Source of the DNA: a virus
Virus record (IMG/VR): IMGVR_UViG_3300014911_000001
Span: 1 to 64,000 of that record
Strand: one strand, 5' to 3'
DNA length: 64,000 bases
The notes beneath the pieces were generated by a model, which made no database searches, was not told where the DNA came from, and saw only the letters and a list, made by a program, of their open reading frames with translations. Of this stretch, positions 23,949-33,074 are shown piece after piece. Position numbers and translations under genes: made by a program. The number at the start of each line of letters is the position of its first letter. Position 1 is the first letter of the stretch.

Positions 23949-26900
23949 TGCTTATCCTGTTACAGCAGTTAATAGTCTTCCTGATAGCTTTACTACATCT
24001 TTAAGGATTATTGATATCGAAGGCCGGCCTATTAAGGTTTCCTCTGTTGATACGATTGTTATTGAGACATTTTATGATACTATTAACACGCATGACACAA
24101 TTTTATTTCTTACATCATATACGAGCATTTTCCAGTTTGTTGAGTGGATCAAATATTATAGTGGAAATTATTATGTGAGGTTGAAGCCCGGCTTCGGTAG
24201 TAAAGGGACAAGTACTGATTCAATAAGAGGGCCGTGGCCTCCAGTTATGCATGAGATTTATCAGGGGGATACATTATACTTGTATACCCGTATTTACTTA
24301 CATATAAGGTGGGCACCATTTGAACATGCGTGGAATGATCAATTAAGTTACATACGACTATTATACATATGGAATTCAACAGCAAGCAAGTATGTCCTCC
24401 ACAAGATATCTACAGTGCAATTTGATCCAATTACTATTGGAAGGACAAATAGACATGAACTTTATAAAGAGGGATTGTTTTGGGGGCTTAACCTACGCAA
24501 GATTTACTTTCATTGTGATACATCAATGACTGATACAATATGCTACTTGCATTACCCCATTGATCTAGAACTTATCCATAAGCGATTACCAACATATGAT
24601 CGTTATTTCATCTTAAATAGTCTTAATATGTGTCGCTTTGTTGCTGATAGTGATAGCTCAGCATCAAAAGCATCTCCCATAAAACACATAATAAACGCGG
24701 GCTTCATTGACGACATAGCATCAATTATCTCGCCAGATACATCATTAGATGGTATAGGTTATATTAGTGATATTAGTACGCATCAAGATACATATGTAAT
24801 TGTTATAAATGGTATAACAAAGAGGAAATATCGTTTCTCTGGTATAACAGAGAGTGATTCACTTAATCCTGTTGATTCTGTTGTTGTTTGCAAAGGTTAT
24901 GGTGTTTCTGATAGTGTATTATATTTCCGTGCTCATAATGATACGGCTGTCATTGTTCTCAAGGCGCTGGCTTCCGACTCCTTTTACATCGCACTTTGTG
25001 CCATTGTCAAGGTTGACACAACCATTGATAGCTCAAGACATTTAACTTATATTGATTACTTACCAGTCGGGATCTTTAAGATTCCGCGTCGAACAAGTGG
25101 CGGCGGCTTAATAACAAGATTCATATCATGTGATCACTCGGACTTTCATATCGTGCAGCCCGGATTAATGCCGATTGCTTATGATACTCTATCAGAAATG
25201 CCCGATACAATAGGCGCGCCTCTCTTCAGATGGGTTGCTCTTACAAAAGGGATTATAACACATAATGATTCAACTAAGCTAGTAGCCGTTGCCATAATTA
25301 AGGACACAGTGCTTGTGTGGGATGTAACGAATGATACGACCATTATGTTTGGTTTACCTATCAGTATGGATACGACATACTATTATACTGAAATAGCATC
25401 CCAACCATATGATACATCCCTAATCGTATTCCTCCTTGATAATGATGATGAATTATTGTATATCCTTACCATCGACTATGATCTTTCATGGGATACTACA
25501 AGTATTCATTTACCATACTTAGGTCAAAGGAAATTTGTTTTTGCAACAACCTGTATTGATACAGGACCTTATTATGAGTATCCTATAGGGTGTAACTGTG
25601 ATACATCTGATACAGTATGCGATTCACTAAAATGGGATTACGAACTTATAGAACCTATAACAAAATATTCCTATCATACCGTTTACCCGCTCGTATATGA
25701 TAAAAAAGGCAAGTATTATATATTACTTAACTTAAATGATTCAATCGATGTCAGATCTGATTCTGTGATATATTTCTGGTCCATGACAATAAGGGATCTC
25801 ATAGAAGATGCCTTTGATAGCCTTCAATGGATCGATGTTAAACCAACATTAGCCGGTAGATCTAATTTGCTCCATCAGCCTTTCATTTATTACAAACTTC
25901 CTGGTTCATGGCATTGGGATATAAGAGGTGGCACATATGGACCTGCCGTCGGTTGGAATAATAGTTCTGTTTATCATGAATTAAACTGTCGCTATGCGTA
26001 CCTCTTATCACCGATACGTAACAACTTATCAGATGGGCGGCTTCGATATTGTTTGAAGGCATACCGTAATTATCCTTTGCGTTTGGGATTTGTTTATATA
26101 GATCCCAGTGGTATTTCAAATCCATCAGGAGTATATCCATGTGTTTATAGGATAAGTTTAAAGGGGAAATATTTTTCTAGCACTCGTATGTCAAGTTCAT
26201 GGTATTGGGCACACAGGGTTTATCCACGTTATTCATATGACTTCCAGATAGAGGTAGATCCCGGTACAGTGCCTGAAATGATTATAGGTACATGGACATA
26301 TACATTTACAGAAAATACTACATATGTTGAGACATATACTGACACGATTTTTGTACGAAATCAGATTAACCATACAGGTACTAGATATTACATAGAAGGA
26401 TTTGATTTTGCTAATATTGATAGTCTATTTCTTGTTAATTGGTGGGAGCATGGCTATCCATGGTATTCAACACTCCAATTTGACTTTTATTTTATTGATT
26501 ATACACCGCCGCGAAGTGGTGCTAGCATTACTGTTCTTGGGTATCTTGATAAACACCAAGCCGACACATTATTTAAAAATGATAGCATCTGTGGTAGATG
26601 CATCGATACACTAAATCCTTACTATATCAATGTAGTGCATAGAACAGCTAGTGGATTAATATCATTGACTAACGGGTTTATAGGCTTGATTATGGACAGA
26701 GAATTTGATTTCCGCAATGATGGATGGTTACAGGGGATACCTACATATTATTGGGATAAAAATGCTGAAACATGGCATCCAACTGGCGTTGATAGCCATA
26801 TTATTGATCTTCACATTTATTATGGAAGGCCGGGCTTCATCGATGCAACACCTAACTGTGTAGTTACCTACAATGGTTATCGATACCGCTCTCGCCATAT

Positions 26901-26976
26901 TATTAATCCTAATGAATATGGGACGTGGGGGTTAAGAAGGCGGCGCTTCTGGAATGGTATTAAGCTCCCGCCGTGA
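23893..26976 (+). CDS. Large exported Tyr/Asp-rich protein
   Basis: 1027 residues, GAGGAGCAAAT before ATG. Signal peptide (FIWVTLVLFISAAINA) encoded over the end of the preceding gene. A chain of beta domains with very frequent DT, DS and aromatic residues (SIRGPWPPVMHEIYQGDTLYLYT style) but few Cys pairs. No catalytic motif recognised. The ending RRRRFWNGIKLPP overlaps the convergent RecA-like gene by 17 nt. Probably the distal component of the exported cassette; whether virion or host-surface is unknown. Confidence 0.72.
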   Translation: MVRRFIWVTLVLFISAAINAYPVTAVNSLPDSFTTSLRIIDIEGRPIKVSSVDTIVIETFYDTINTHDTILFLTSYTSIFQFVEWIKYYSGNYYVRLKPGFGSKGTSTDSIRGPWPPVMHEIYQGDTLYLYTRIYLHIRWAPFEHAWNDQLSYIRLLYIWNSTASKYVLHKISTVQFDPITIGRTNRHELYKEGLFWGLNLRKIYFHCDTSMTDTICYLHYPIDLELIHKRLPTYDRYFILNSLNMCRFVADSDSSASKASPIKHIINAGFIDDIASIISPDTSLDGIGYISDISTHQDTYVIVINGITKRKYRFSGITESDSLNPVDSVVVCKGYGVSDSVLYFRAHNDTAVIVLKALASDSFYIALCAIVKVDTTIDSSRHLTYIDYLPVGIFKIPRRTSGGGLITRFISCDHSDFHIVQPGLMPIAYDTLSEMPDTIGAPLFRWVALTKGIITHNDSTKLVAVAIIKDTVLVWDVTNDTTIMFGLPISMDTTYYYTEIASQPYDTSLIVFLLDNDDELLYILTIDYDLSWDTTSIHLPYLGQRKFVFATTCIDTGPYYEYPIGCNCDTSDTVCDSLKWDYELIEPITKYSYHTVYPLVYDKKGKYYILLNLNDSIDVRSDSVIYFWSMTIRDLIEDAFDSLQWIDVKPTLAGRSNLLHQPFIYYKLPGSWHWDIRGGTYGPAVGWNNSSVYHELNCRYAYLLSPIRNNLSDGRLRYCLKAYRNYPLRLGFVYIDPSGISNPSGVYPCVYRISLKGKYFSSTRMSSSWYWAHRVYPRYSYDFQIEVDPGTVPEMIIGTWTYTFTENTTYVETYTDTIFVRNQINHTGTRYYIEGFDFANIDSLFLVNWWEHGYPWYSTLQFDFYFIDYTPPRSGASITVLGYLDKHQADTLFKNDSICGRCIDTLNPYYINVVHRTASGLISLTNGFIGLIMDREFDFRNDGWLQGIPTYYWDKNAETWHPTGVDSHIIDLHIYYGRPGFIDATPNCVVTYNGYRYRSRHIINPNEYGTWGLRRRRFWNGIKLPP

Positions 26977-27838
26977 TGAACTTGGCAAGCGATTTATTAT
27001 TAACGATGCTATCGAATGTAGCCTCGCCAGCAATGCGTCTTAATAAAGCATTTATCTTTACTAACATCTTACGAGGGGTTTTATCGTAGCCAAGAAGCCG
27101 CGCGGCTTCCATGCTTACAAACATATTATCCACCAAATCATAAGCAATCTTTATCCCTTCTGTAGGTCGATCCTGTGTGTAAACATTGATAATATCAATA
27201 TGTAATGAAGCCACGCTCGAAACCTTTTCAACTTTATATAGTGACTTAATCATTGTCTTTCTAAAATCCCCTCCGGGGCTGTCCTTCTTAACCTTTTTCG
27301 CCAGTTTCCTGCTCCAAGCGATATTAGAAACAAAGACAAATGGCACGCGGCTGCTCAACCATCTATAAATACCCATCATGAACCTAGAGAAGCCTGCTCT
27401 ATCAAATGCCTGTGGCGGCATATTAAACTCATTTTCTGATATCATAGCCGCTGCATTCAGAATAAAAACACCAACAAGTGCATCATAACTTGCAACAGCA
27501 TCATAGATTTCCTTTTCAATGCTTTGTTTAAATGAATTCTGAAGAATTGTTATATTCCTCTTAATCCTATCAGGTAAGGATTGTAATAACTTACTGTCAG
27601 ACGTATGTCTTATAGGATCGATTATTAAAACAGGGAAGGATGATGCCAATGTTGTTGCATAATGGAGAATAAGATCTTCACAATGTGAGTTAGGATACAT
27701 TAGAAATTCATGGATACCTATGGAAGGAAGGAAAATTTGATCAAGCTCTATTATGCCTGATGCAACGAAAGGATTGTCATTATTATATATCCCTTCCTCT
27801 TCTATGAGCTTTCTCACATCAAAATAATCAAGCTTCAT
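26960..27838 (-). CDS. RecA-fold protein without Walker A/B residues
   Basis: 292 residues. Order and spacing follow RecA/RadA: SGIIELDQIF (STGSxxLDxxL), IHEFLMYPNSHCEDLILHYA at the Walker A site, LIIDPIRH, VGVFILNAAAM at Walker B, FSRFMMGIYRWL, PFVFVSNIAWS (the FINQ strand), SPGGDFRKTMIKSLYKV and LVDNMFVSMEAARLLGY. The GK(T/S) of Walker A and the Asp of Walker B are replaced, so ATP hydrolysis is doubtful. Perhaps a recombination mediator or structural partner of polymerase B, whose gene it overlaps by 4 nt (ATGA). Confidence 0.65.
   Translation of the reverse strand: MKLDYFDVRKLIEEEGIYNNDNPFVASGIIELDQIFLPSIGIHEFLMYPNSHCEDLILHYATTLASSFPVLIIDPIRHTSDSKLLQSLPDRIKRNITILQNSFKQSIEKEIYDAVASYDALVGVFILNAAAMISENEFNMPPQAFDRAGFSRFMMGIYRWLSSRVPFVFVSNIAWSRKLAKKVKKDSPGGDFRKTMIKSLYKVEKVSSVASLHIDIINVYTQDRPTEGIKIAYDLVDNMFVSMEAARLLGYDKTPRKMLVKINALLRRIAGEATFDSIVNNKSLAKFITAGA
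27094..27109. repeat. GC palindrome GAAGCCGCGCGGCTTC
   Basis: Perfect 16-bp copy inside the RecA-like gene, encoding MEAARLLG. Confidence 0.9.
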
Positions 27839-30099
27839 ACTAATGCTCCCTCCTTTATATTGAATCCAAACTTCTCCAGTAATTTAGATAATTTATCGGA
27901 ATAATACTCATATGCAAGATCAATTTTATCCTTCCAATTCGGATCGTACTCTCTATCGACAAGATGGTAATGTCTGTTTTTGTTTACGACATATTCAACT
28001 TTTGTGCCGTGTGTTATTTCATTTATCCCATGTCGTTCCATAAGCTGGCGGGCGAGGCGGGCTTCAACACTATTTTTATTCTTGTATTCATCAGGATGGC
28101 TTTTTGATATCGATGTAGACATAATAAATTTTTCCACAGGAAACTTTGTAAGATCAAGATACTTATGTAATAATGATTGGTCCTCACCATAGAATATGAC
28201 GCGAACAATATCCCATAAACATTCCTTATAAATAGGCGGCTGCTTCGGTGATGCTAAAGCCGATCCCTTAAAGATAATAGTATCGCCATCCTTTAGTACA
28301 TAACTCTTCATAGCTATTGAATACATGGCATCATATTCTTCCTGCTCCATGAATGTTGTGATGTTCTCTTTATCAATGCCGTACTTTTTATGTATATAAG
28401 CCGCGACGGCTTCATTTATCTCATTTACATCAACGTAATCCGATATATAAACACCATCAGTATCATATTCTATAACACTGTCTCCAAGCTTATTAATAAC
28501 GAAACTTATAACATCACGGCAGAAGCCAACCACTACGATGGCAATGGAAAGATCACCTACCTTGGAATTTTTGTTTCCATGTATCCCATAGATTGAGTTC
28601 ATAACAACCTTACGTGCAACCTGCGCTGCTTGTGTCGCTTTATACTCAGGACTATCCTTTTTTAACTTTGATAACTTTTTCTTAAGCATTTTCCTATCGT
28701 TATACATCTCCTTAAGGACAAGACGGTAAATGCTATCAGATGATTGATCTATCTCAACAACAATCGTTTTATCAAGATTATCGTCAGGTACCTCTATGAT
28801 TAAGGATGTATCCTTCCAGTACGCATTAATATTATCTTGGTAATCCTTAACCTCAATAATCTTTGTTGTATCGGGACCAGCATTTAGTGTTATGAGTGAG
28901 TTAGGATAGAAGGAGCTGAAATCGATTTTATACACAGGTTTGAAGTAACCTTTCTTCTTGACACCGATAAGCGCGCCTTGATATTTATTCCATATCTTCT
29001 TTGTATTAAATGATGCTATGCGTCCATCCAATCCATATTTCTGTGCATTGGAGAGAAGCCCGATGACCTTTTTCTTAAATAAGCCGCGCAGCGTTACGAT
29101 ACGTGGTATAAAAGCAGGATATGAATTCATAATAGCATCAAGAGGTACCTGCATGTATTCAGCTAGTGCAATAATGTTATCAATGTAACGCATAGCAAGT
29201 TGATATGTTAAAATAATGTCATTTTGATGGTATCTTTCTAATTCCTTCGTGCCTACCCATTCACTCATGTTCATATGTGGAAGGCGGACGGCTTCATATC
29301 CAAAATATTCACCTACCGTCTCCAGCTTTTTATTCTGTAATTTTCCCAGTAGTGATTGATCTTTGTCAACTGATTCCCATATGTCATAATGGAGGAAGCC
29401 GCGCGGCTTAATCTCTATTGACGACCCCTCCTGTGTTGCAAGGAATAGACGCTCGAATTCATCTATAAGGTCCAATCTTACACATCTTTCATAAATGTAA
29501 CGCAGATCGAAGTGCTTGGAATAATAACCTGCTAAAACAGTAGGTTTCACCTCTGCAATAGTCCTAAGAAACCACAGTAATAGTTCCCTTTCCTCCTGTT
29601 CTGTGCCTGATGTATATCTTGCTAATAGCCGTTCTCCATCATAGATACCCAATGCAATAATAGGGTCTGTATCGTAATTGGCAAATTCGCCTGCATGGCT
29701 AAGAACCTCGATATCGAATGATGCTACCCGTACGGTTGATTTACAGTTGAAAAGATGTGGTGCAAACACATAGAGTGCTTCGTTTGCAGCGAGGTGGAAG
29801 TATGGAAGCCGCCCGTTTTTTAAGCGATGCACCTTGCGTCGGAGGTAATTGCGGTCAATTTTGTTAATGGGAAAACCACATACATCTTCATCAACTCTTC
29901 TCGATGCAAAGACACAAATTGAAGCCGGCTCCAGTGTTCCAATAACTCTGAAGCGAGTGAGTTCATAATGCTGCGAAAATGATGGAACAAAAAGCAGCTC
30001 CCCTACCGGTAGTTTAATGTACTTACCATCCTTATAATCTGTGAGAAGGAAGCCTCGCCCTTTTGCGAAGTATAGCTTAAGTGGTACCGCTATTTGCAT
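27835..30099 (-). CDS. Family B DNA polymerase with 3'-5' exonuclease
   Basis: 754 residues, AAAAGGAGGCGTTGAT before ATG. Exonuclease motifs: ExoI SFDIEVLS (D129, E131), ExoII AGYYSKHFDLRYI (D198), ExoIII YHQNDIILTY (Y290, D294). Polymerase motifs: A KIDFSSFYPN (D393), B KVVMNSIYGIHG (K497, Y504), C EYDTDGVYI (D546, D548), then a KGSALA thumb strand. Compact, without insertions or intein, and no protein-priming TPR insertions are obvious. Replicative polymerase of the element, working with the primase-helicase at 15069. Confidence 0.95.
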   Translation of the reverse strand: MQIAVPLKLYFAKGRGFLLTDYKDGKYIKLPVGELLFVPSFSQHYELTRFRVIGTLEPASICVFASRRVDEDVCGFPINKIDRNYLRRKVHRLKNGRLPYFHLAANEALYVFAPHLFNCKSTVRVASFDIEVLSHAGEFANYDTDPIIALGIYDGERLLARYTSGTEQEERELLLWFLRTIAEVKPTVLAGYYSKHFDLRYIYERCVRLDLIDEFERLFLATQEGSSIEIKPRGFLHYDIWESVDKDQSLLGKLQNKKLETVGEYFGYEAVRLPHMNMSEWVGTKELERYHQNDIILTYQLAMRYIDNIIALAEYMQVPLDAIMNSYPAFIPRIVTLRGLFKKKVIGLLSNAQKYGLDGRIASFNTKKIWNKYQGALIGVKKKGYFKPVYKIDFSSFYPNSLITLNAGPDTTKIIEVKDYQDNINAYWKDTSLIIEVPDDNLDKTIVVEIDQSSDSIYRLVLKEMYNDRKMLKKKLSKLKKDSPEYKATQAAQVARKVVMNSIYGIHGNKNSKVGDLSIAIVVVGFCRDVISFVINKLGDSVIEYDTDGVYISDYVDVNEINEAVAAYIHKKYGIDKENITTFMEQEEYDAMYSIAMKSYVLKDGDTIIFKGSALASPKQPPIYKECLWDIVRVIFYGEDQSLLHKYLDLTKFPVEKFIMSTSISKSHPDEYKNKNSVEARLARQLMERHGINEITHGTKVEYVVNKNRHYHLVDREYDPNWKDKIDLAYEYYSDKLSKLLEKFGFNIKEGALV
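29396..29409. repeat. GC palindrome AAGCCGCGCGGCTT
   Basis: Perfect 14-bp copy inside the polymerase exonuclease domain, encoding KPRGF. Confidence 0.9.
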
Positions 30100-30173
30100 A
30101 TCAACGCCTCCTTTTCAACTCCTTTACCACAGCGGGCAGAGGGGCACCTGTGCGGTGCAAAGAGGATTACTCA
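30100..30173 (-). other. Leader of the polymerase gene with small hairpin
   Basis: 74 nt between the deoxyribosyltransferase-like stop and the polymerase start, much richer in G/C than its surroundings. On the minus strand GCACC-GCACA-GGTGC can form a 5-bp hairpin, followed by C-rich sequence and two purine-rich sites (AAAGGAG, AAAAGGAGG). May modulate polymerase translation; no promoter or terminator seen. Confidence 0.35.
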
Positions 30174-30824
30174 TTACATAATACCAAATGATAGTTCTCT
30201 TAAATACTCAATCCCCGTTGCTAGATTATCAAATCTTACATCAATCATTTCATCGATGAATGGATGCATATGCTTGTCATCGGTTATAACGGCCACTATA
30301 TGCTTTCGTTGATTGTATGCCCATGCAAGCTCACATATGCATCCTATTGATATATCACTCGTGAAACCATCTTCGATGATAGCGAATAATATATCCGATT
30401 GTGAGAGCATCCAGAAGTCGCGCCTCATATGATACTTCATTGAAAGAGCTATCTTGTCAGATCTTAATCTGATATAAGTATGATTATCTTTACCAACGGG
30501 TTGACCCGGAATAGCTGCCTCCTTTAACAGAATAGGTAGGAAAACTTTTAAGCCCGCCGACCTTAGTTCGTCAGCTATTGAGGATAACCTGTGTTTCACT
30601 ACATCCCAAGGAAGCCCTGTTATTGGATGCGAAACATAAACAGATAGCTGATCGGATGCAAATATTGGTTTCGTATTAATGGTTGCAGAAAATGATTCAT
30701 TAGTATCTTTGGTGCTTGTATCGCCTACACAAGGGTTTCTCCAATACTCCTCTTTATATGGCATATCATAAGGATAGTTGGGCGGTATTTGGGGCCACCC
30801 GCCTTCTTTAAATTTTTTGCACAT
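30174..30824 (-). CDS. Nucleoside 2-deoxyribosyltransferase-like protein
   Basis: 216 residues from the ATG at 30824 (AGGAGGTGAGA upstream). The C-terminal ~150 residues fit the family: VYVSHPITGLPWD (entry strand and loop), an ADELRSAGLKVFLP strand-helix, SMKYHMRRDFWMLSQSDILFAIIEDG and SIGCICELAWAY, which holds the expected catalytic Glu. The first 60 residues are a Pro-rich, probably disordered extension. Enzymes of this fold cleave or exchange bases on deoxynucleosides; here it may tune the nucleotide pool or make a modified base. A promoter lies just upstream. Confidence 0.75.
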   Translation of the reverse strand: MCKKFKEGGWPQIPPNYPYDMPYKEEYWRNPCVGDTSTKDTNESFSATINTKPIFASDQLSVYVSHPITGLPWDVVKHRLSSIADELRSAGLKVFLPILLKEAAIPGQPVGKDNHTYIRLRSDKIALSMKYHMRRDFWMLSQSDILFAIIEDGFTSDISIGCICELAWAYNQRKHIVAVITDDKHMHPFIDEMIDVRFDNLATGIEYLRELSFGIM

Positions 30825-31197
30825 TCTCACCTCCTTTTGGTATCTCCAATCTCTCTAATATATAATGATGCACATAATACTTGTCAAGGATATTTTTTAT
30901 ATTTATAGATACAGAATTTTTGTTAGATTTATTAAGCGCCCGCTTCAATATAAAAATATACATGTCCTCGTTAAAAAATATAATCAACAATGGAGTTAAG
31001 CCCCGCACGACGGCATTATTCCATAGTTTGTCAAGGAGAGACTTCGTTACCCGAAAGCGCGGCTTCCCTGTACTCTTAACCTCGATAGCATACTCATCAC
31101 TAATAACATCCACATCACCATGCGTAGAACCACTAGCTTTTGTAAACTTTCCCTTACATAAGGACCTGACTATTTCCTCAGCTTTTTTCCAGTTCAT
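30808..31197 (-). CDS. PD-(D/E)XK nuclease, Holliday-junction-resolvase-like
   Basis: 129 residues. An N-terminal helix with Glu (EEIVRSLCKGKF), GSTHGDVDVI with the metal-binding Asp, and YAIEVKSTG giving the E-x-K pair, all in the compact spacing of archaeal Hjc-like or VRR-type nucleases. Likely resolves branched recombination or replication intermediates. No good ribosome-binding site; the ATG follows TATAATC directly, so the true start is uncertain. The 3' end overlaps the next gene and contains its promoter. Confidence 0.75.
   Translation of the reverse strand: MNWKKAEEIVRSLCKGKFTKASGSTHGDVDVISDEYAIEVKSTGKPRFRVTKSLLDKLWNNAVVRGLTPLLIIFFNEDMYIFILKRALNKSNKNSVSINIKNILDKYYVHHYILERLEIPKGGENVQKI
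30859..30887 (-). promoter_or_regulatory. Sigma70-type promoter inside the nuclease gene
   Basis: On the minus strand TTGACA (30887-30882), 17-nt spacer, TATATA (30864-30859). Expected start near 30852, about 30 nt before the ATG at 30824. Confidence 0.5.
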
Positions 31198-31251
31198 GAT
31201 TATACGATTATGATATACTCACCCCTAATATTATTAAAAAATAAATTTAAC

Positions 31252-31758
31252 TTAACAACACAAAGAGTTTATATATCTGAATTCCTTTGCATAAATGTAT
31301 ATTAAGGCTCCATCTCTCAGAGCATTTTTCAAATCAATGAAGCACCACTGCTTATCACCTACATTAATAAACCCATCGCCGCATATAAAATTACCACATC
31401 TAGGACATTTATTTACCGAGCATTGCACCTCCAATATCTCTTCTGGTGTTGCAGAATACTTTTGGTATATAGGAATATAACAAGGCTCTATTTTATAAAA
31501 AACAAATGGTGATGCGATAAGATGTGGTGGTATAAAGTCAATATCTTCAATTGAGGCCGGCGCTTCAGAACCATCAAACGCATTAGTAGTTAATAAATAA
31601 ATATTAACTCCACCCGTATTAAGAAGGGTGATCATATTATCAAAGAATTTGTCGTAATCAAAAGAAACAGATTTTACCACTCTATCAATATTGGATGATA
31701 TTGGCCTCAGTACTAACCTTTTCATATTTGATTTCTTTGACAAAATAATATAATACAT
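31252..31758 (-). CDS. Zinc-knuckle protein, accessory family A
   Basis: 168 residues. Member of a four-gene family (33846, 57633, 58610) sharing an (A/S)-F-P/V-F-x-F-Y-K-I strand, a CxxC knuckle (here CSVNKCPRCGNFICG) and an ending G-x-x-x-WCFIDLKNALRDGALIYIY. Zinc binding is expected; function unknown. The start shares TAATATG with the upstream stop; an in-frame ATG at 31725 is an alternative. A Cys-Cys pair closes the protein. Confidence 0.65.
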   Translation of the reverse strand: MYYIILSKKSNMKRLVLRPISSNIDRVVKSVSFDYDKFFDNMITLLNTGGVNIYLLTTNAFDGSEAPASIEDIDFIPPHLIASPFVFYKIEPCYIPIYQKYSATPEEILEVQCSVNKCPRCGNFICGDGFINVGDKQWCFIDLKNALRDGALIYIYAKEFRYINSLCC

Positions 31759-31759
31759 A

Positions 31760-32254
31760 TTACATGTTTTCTTTCCATTTTAATTGTACCCACTCACATT
31801 TTCCTTCATCGAAGTATTTCTTATACTTTAATAGCATGATAACCGCCAATAACAATTGTTCATGTGTTTTAAACTGCTTCCAGTATGATGGAGATATAGC
31901 TGGATCATAGTTCATGTATTCGACAGCGCTACTTTTGATAACATCATAAATAAGGTATAGCTCATCAACAGGCGCGGCTTCATTATAAGGATAAATACCC
32001 CTGAACATTTCCATAAGTTGCGCCCATGTAGGCAACCAAACAGGATGACGCGATGACCATGAGTGCCCATTTATCGGGGAGATACCAACATAAGCCTCGC
32101 CCTCATTACCATCGGGGTAGGTAATATGTTGTGGTTTATCGCTAGTAAGGATCCCATAATAACCCTGTGAACACACAACATGATCACCGATGCGCGGCTT
32201 CCATCTGTTCTGTATTTCCTTCACATTGCACATCTTATAATACTTGTCATTCAC
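31760..32254 (-). CDS. Conserved phage-type hypothetical, WLPxxxQLxEM family
   Basis: 164 residues. Same family as 55814-56248: MC-x-x-x-x-x-x-x-x-W-x-P-R-x-GD near the N-terminus, a central VWLPTWAQLMEMF and a C-terminal THEQLLLAVIMLLKYKKYFD. This layout recurs in phage genomes as an unassigned family; I know no function. Start overlaps the previous stop (TGAATG); the AGGAGG lies rather far upstream. Confidence 0.65.
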   Translation of the reverse strand: MNDKYYKMCNVKEIQNRWKPRIGDHVVCSQGYYGILTSDKPQHITYPDGNEGEAYVGISPINGHSWSSRHPVWLPTWAQLMEMFRGIYPYNEAAPVDELYLIYDVIKSSAVEYMNYDPAISPSYWKQFKTHEQLLLAVIMLLKYKKYFDEGKCEWVQLKWKENM

Positions 32255-32438
32255 TCTCTATCTCCTCCTTCTCTTTTATAATAAAGCCAATATTATTACC
32301 GCTGACAACTAAACCAACAATTTCCTTGGTTTCTTCAACCTTCTTTATGAACTCCTCAATACCATGACATCTATAATATGCAACAGCATCATATGCTTCA
32401 CCTTCTTTTGAATTAATAAACCAGTAAACCTTTTCCAT
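32247..32438 (-). CDS. Small hypothetical protein
   Basis: 63 residues from the ATG at 32438, chosen for GAAAGGAGATAACA upstream. Acidic, alpha/beta, with a KVEETKEIVGLVVSGNNIGF stretch. No motif recognised. Confidence 0.6.
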   Translation of the reverse strand: MEKVYWFINSKEGEAYDAVAYYRCHGIEEFIKKVEETKEIVGLVVSGNNIGFIIKEKEEIESE

Positions 32439-32482
32439 TGTTATCTCCTTTCCGTCCATGACTGGGCATAAGCCCATTTCCT

Positions 32483-32887
32483 TTACCTTGTTACTTCCTT
32501 TCCACAGAACCTACATCTATACACATATACCTCCTGTTCATCCCAACCGCCTAATGTGAGAACCTTTTTATAGCGACCAGTGGATTCTTTCCTTTCCCAA
32601 AAGTGTATACACCCATCAATAGAGTCCTCATCTATTATACGGACCGTACCATCATTTAGCATCGCTTTAGTAATAAACCAAGGGCGGCCCAATTCATAGC
32701 CATCGATTTCATCACTATAAATGACGCGCGCTTTCACCTCATCCGTGTCTTCATCAACCTTAAAATATTCGATCCTACCTTTCAATACTTCATCCTTATG
32801 CTTAACTTCTACAGGTGTAAATTTATCAAGACCTGTCTCCTTTTTAAATTTTTCTATCATCTTCTGTTTAAGCTCTGCTAATGTCAT
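32483..32887 (-). CDS. Small zinc-ribbon protein
   Basis: 134 residues, AAAAGGAGGTGTAGT before ATG. Basic helix at the start (LAELKQKMIEKFKKETG), beta strands in the middle, and a C-terminal C-x-H plus YRCRFCGKEVTR that together can bind one zinc (C-x-H/C-x2-C). Function unknown. Confidence 0.65.
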   Translation of the reverse strand: MTLAELKQKMIEKFKKETGLDKFTPVEVKHKDEVLKGRIEYFKVDEDTDEVKARVIYSDEIDGYELGRPWFITKAMLNDGTVRIIDEDSIDGCIHFWERKESTGRYKKVLTLGGWDEQEVYVYRCRFCGKEVTR

Positions 32888-32888
32888 A

Positions 32889-33074
32889 CTACACCTCCTT
32901 TTCTTCTTTGTTGATATTAAACAATTCCTCCAATGAACATTTTCTCAAGATATTATTCGCTATTTCCAAAAATCCAATGGTCAATCCTATCATTCCACTA
33001 ATAGCTCTTGCTATGAACCAACAAGCTAATCCCAAGCCTGATAGTAATAAGATTCCTATCGCAAAATCCATCAT
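32889..33074 (-). CDS. Small double-membrane-span protein
   Basis: 61 residues (or 60 from the second ATG, better spaced from AAGGAG). Two hydrophobic helices, about residues 3-23 and 25-40, then a Glu-rich tail (EELFNINKEEKEV). Unknown; could act on the host envelope. Confidence 0.6.
   Translation of the reverse strand: MMDFAIGILLLSGLGLACWFIARAISGMIGLTIGFLEIANNILRKCSLEELFNINKEEKEV

Noticed and set aside
31190-31230. TATAAT immediately before the nuclease ATG as a promoter
   Set aside because: The -10 box would place the transcription start inside the gene, and no -35 box is found at suitable spacing.
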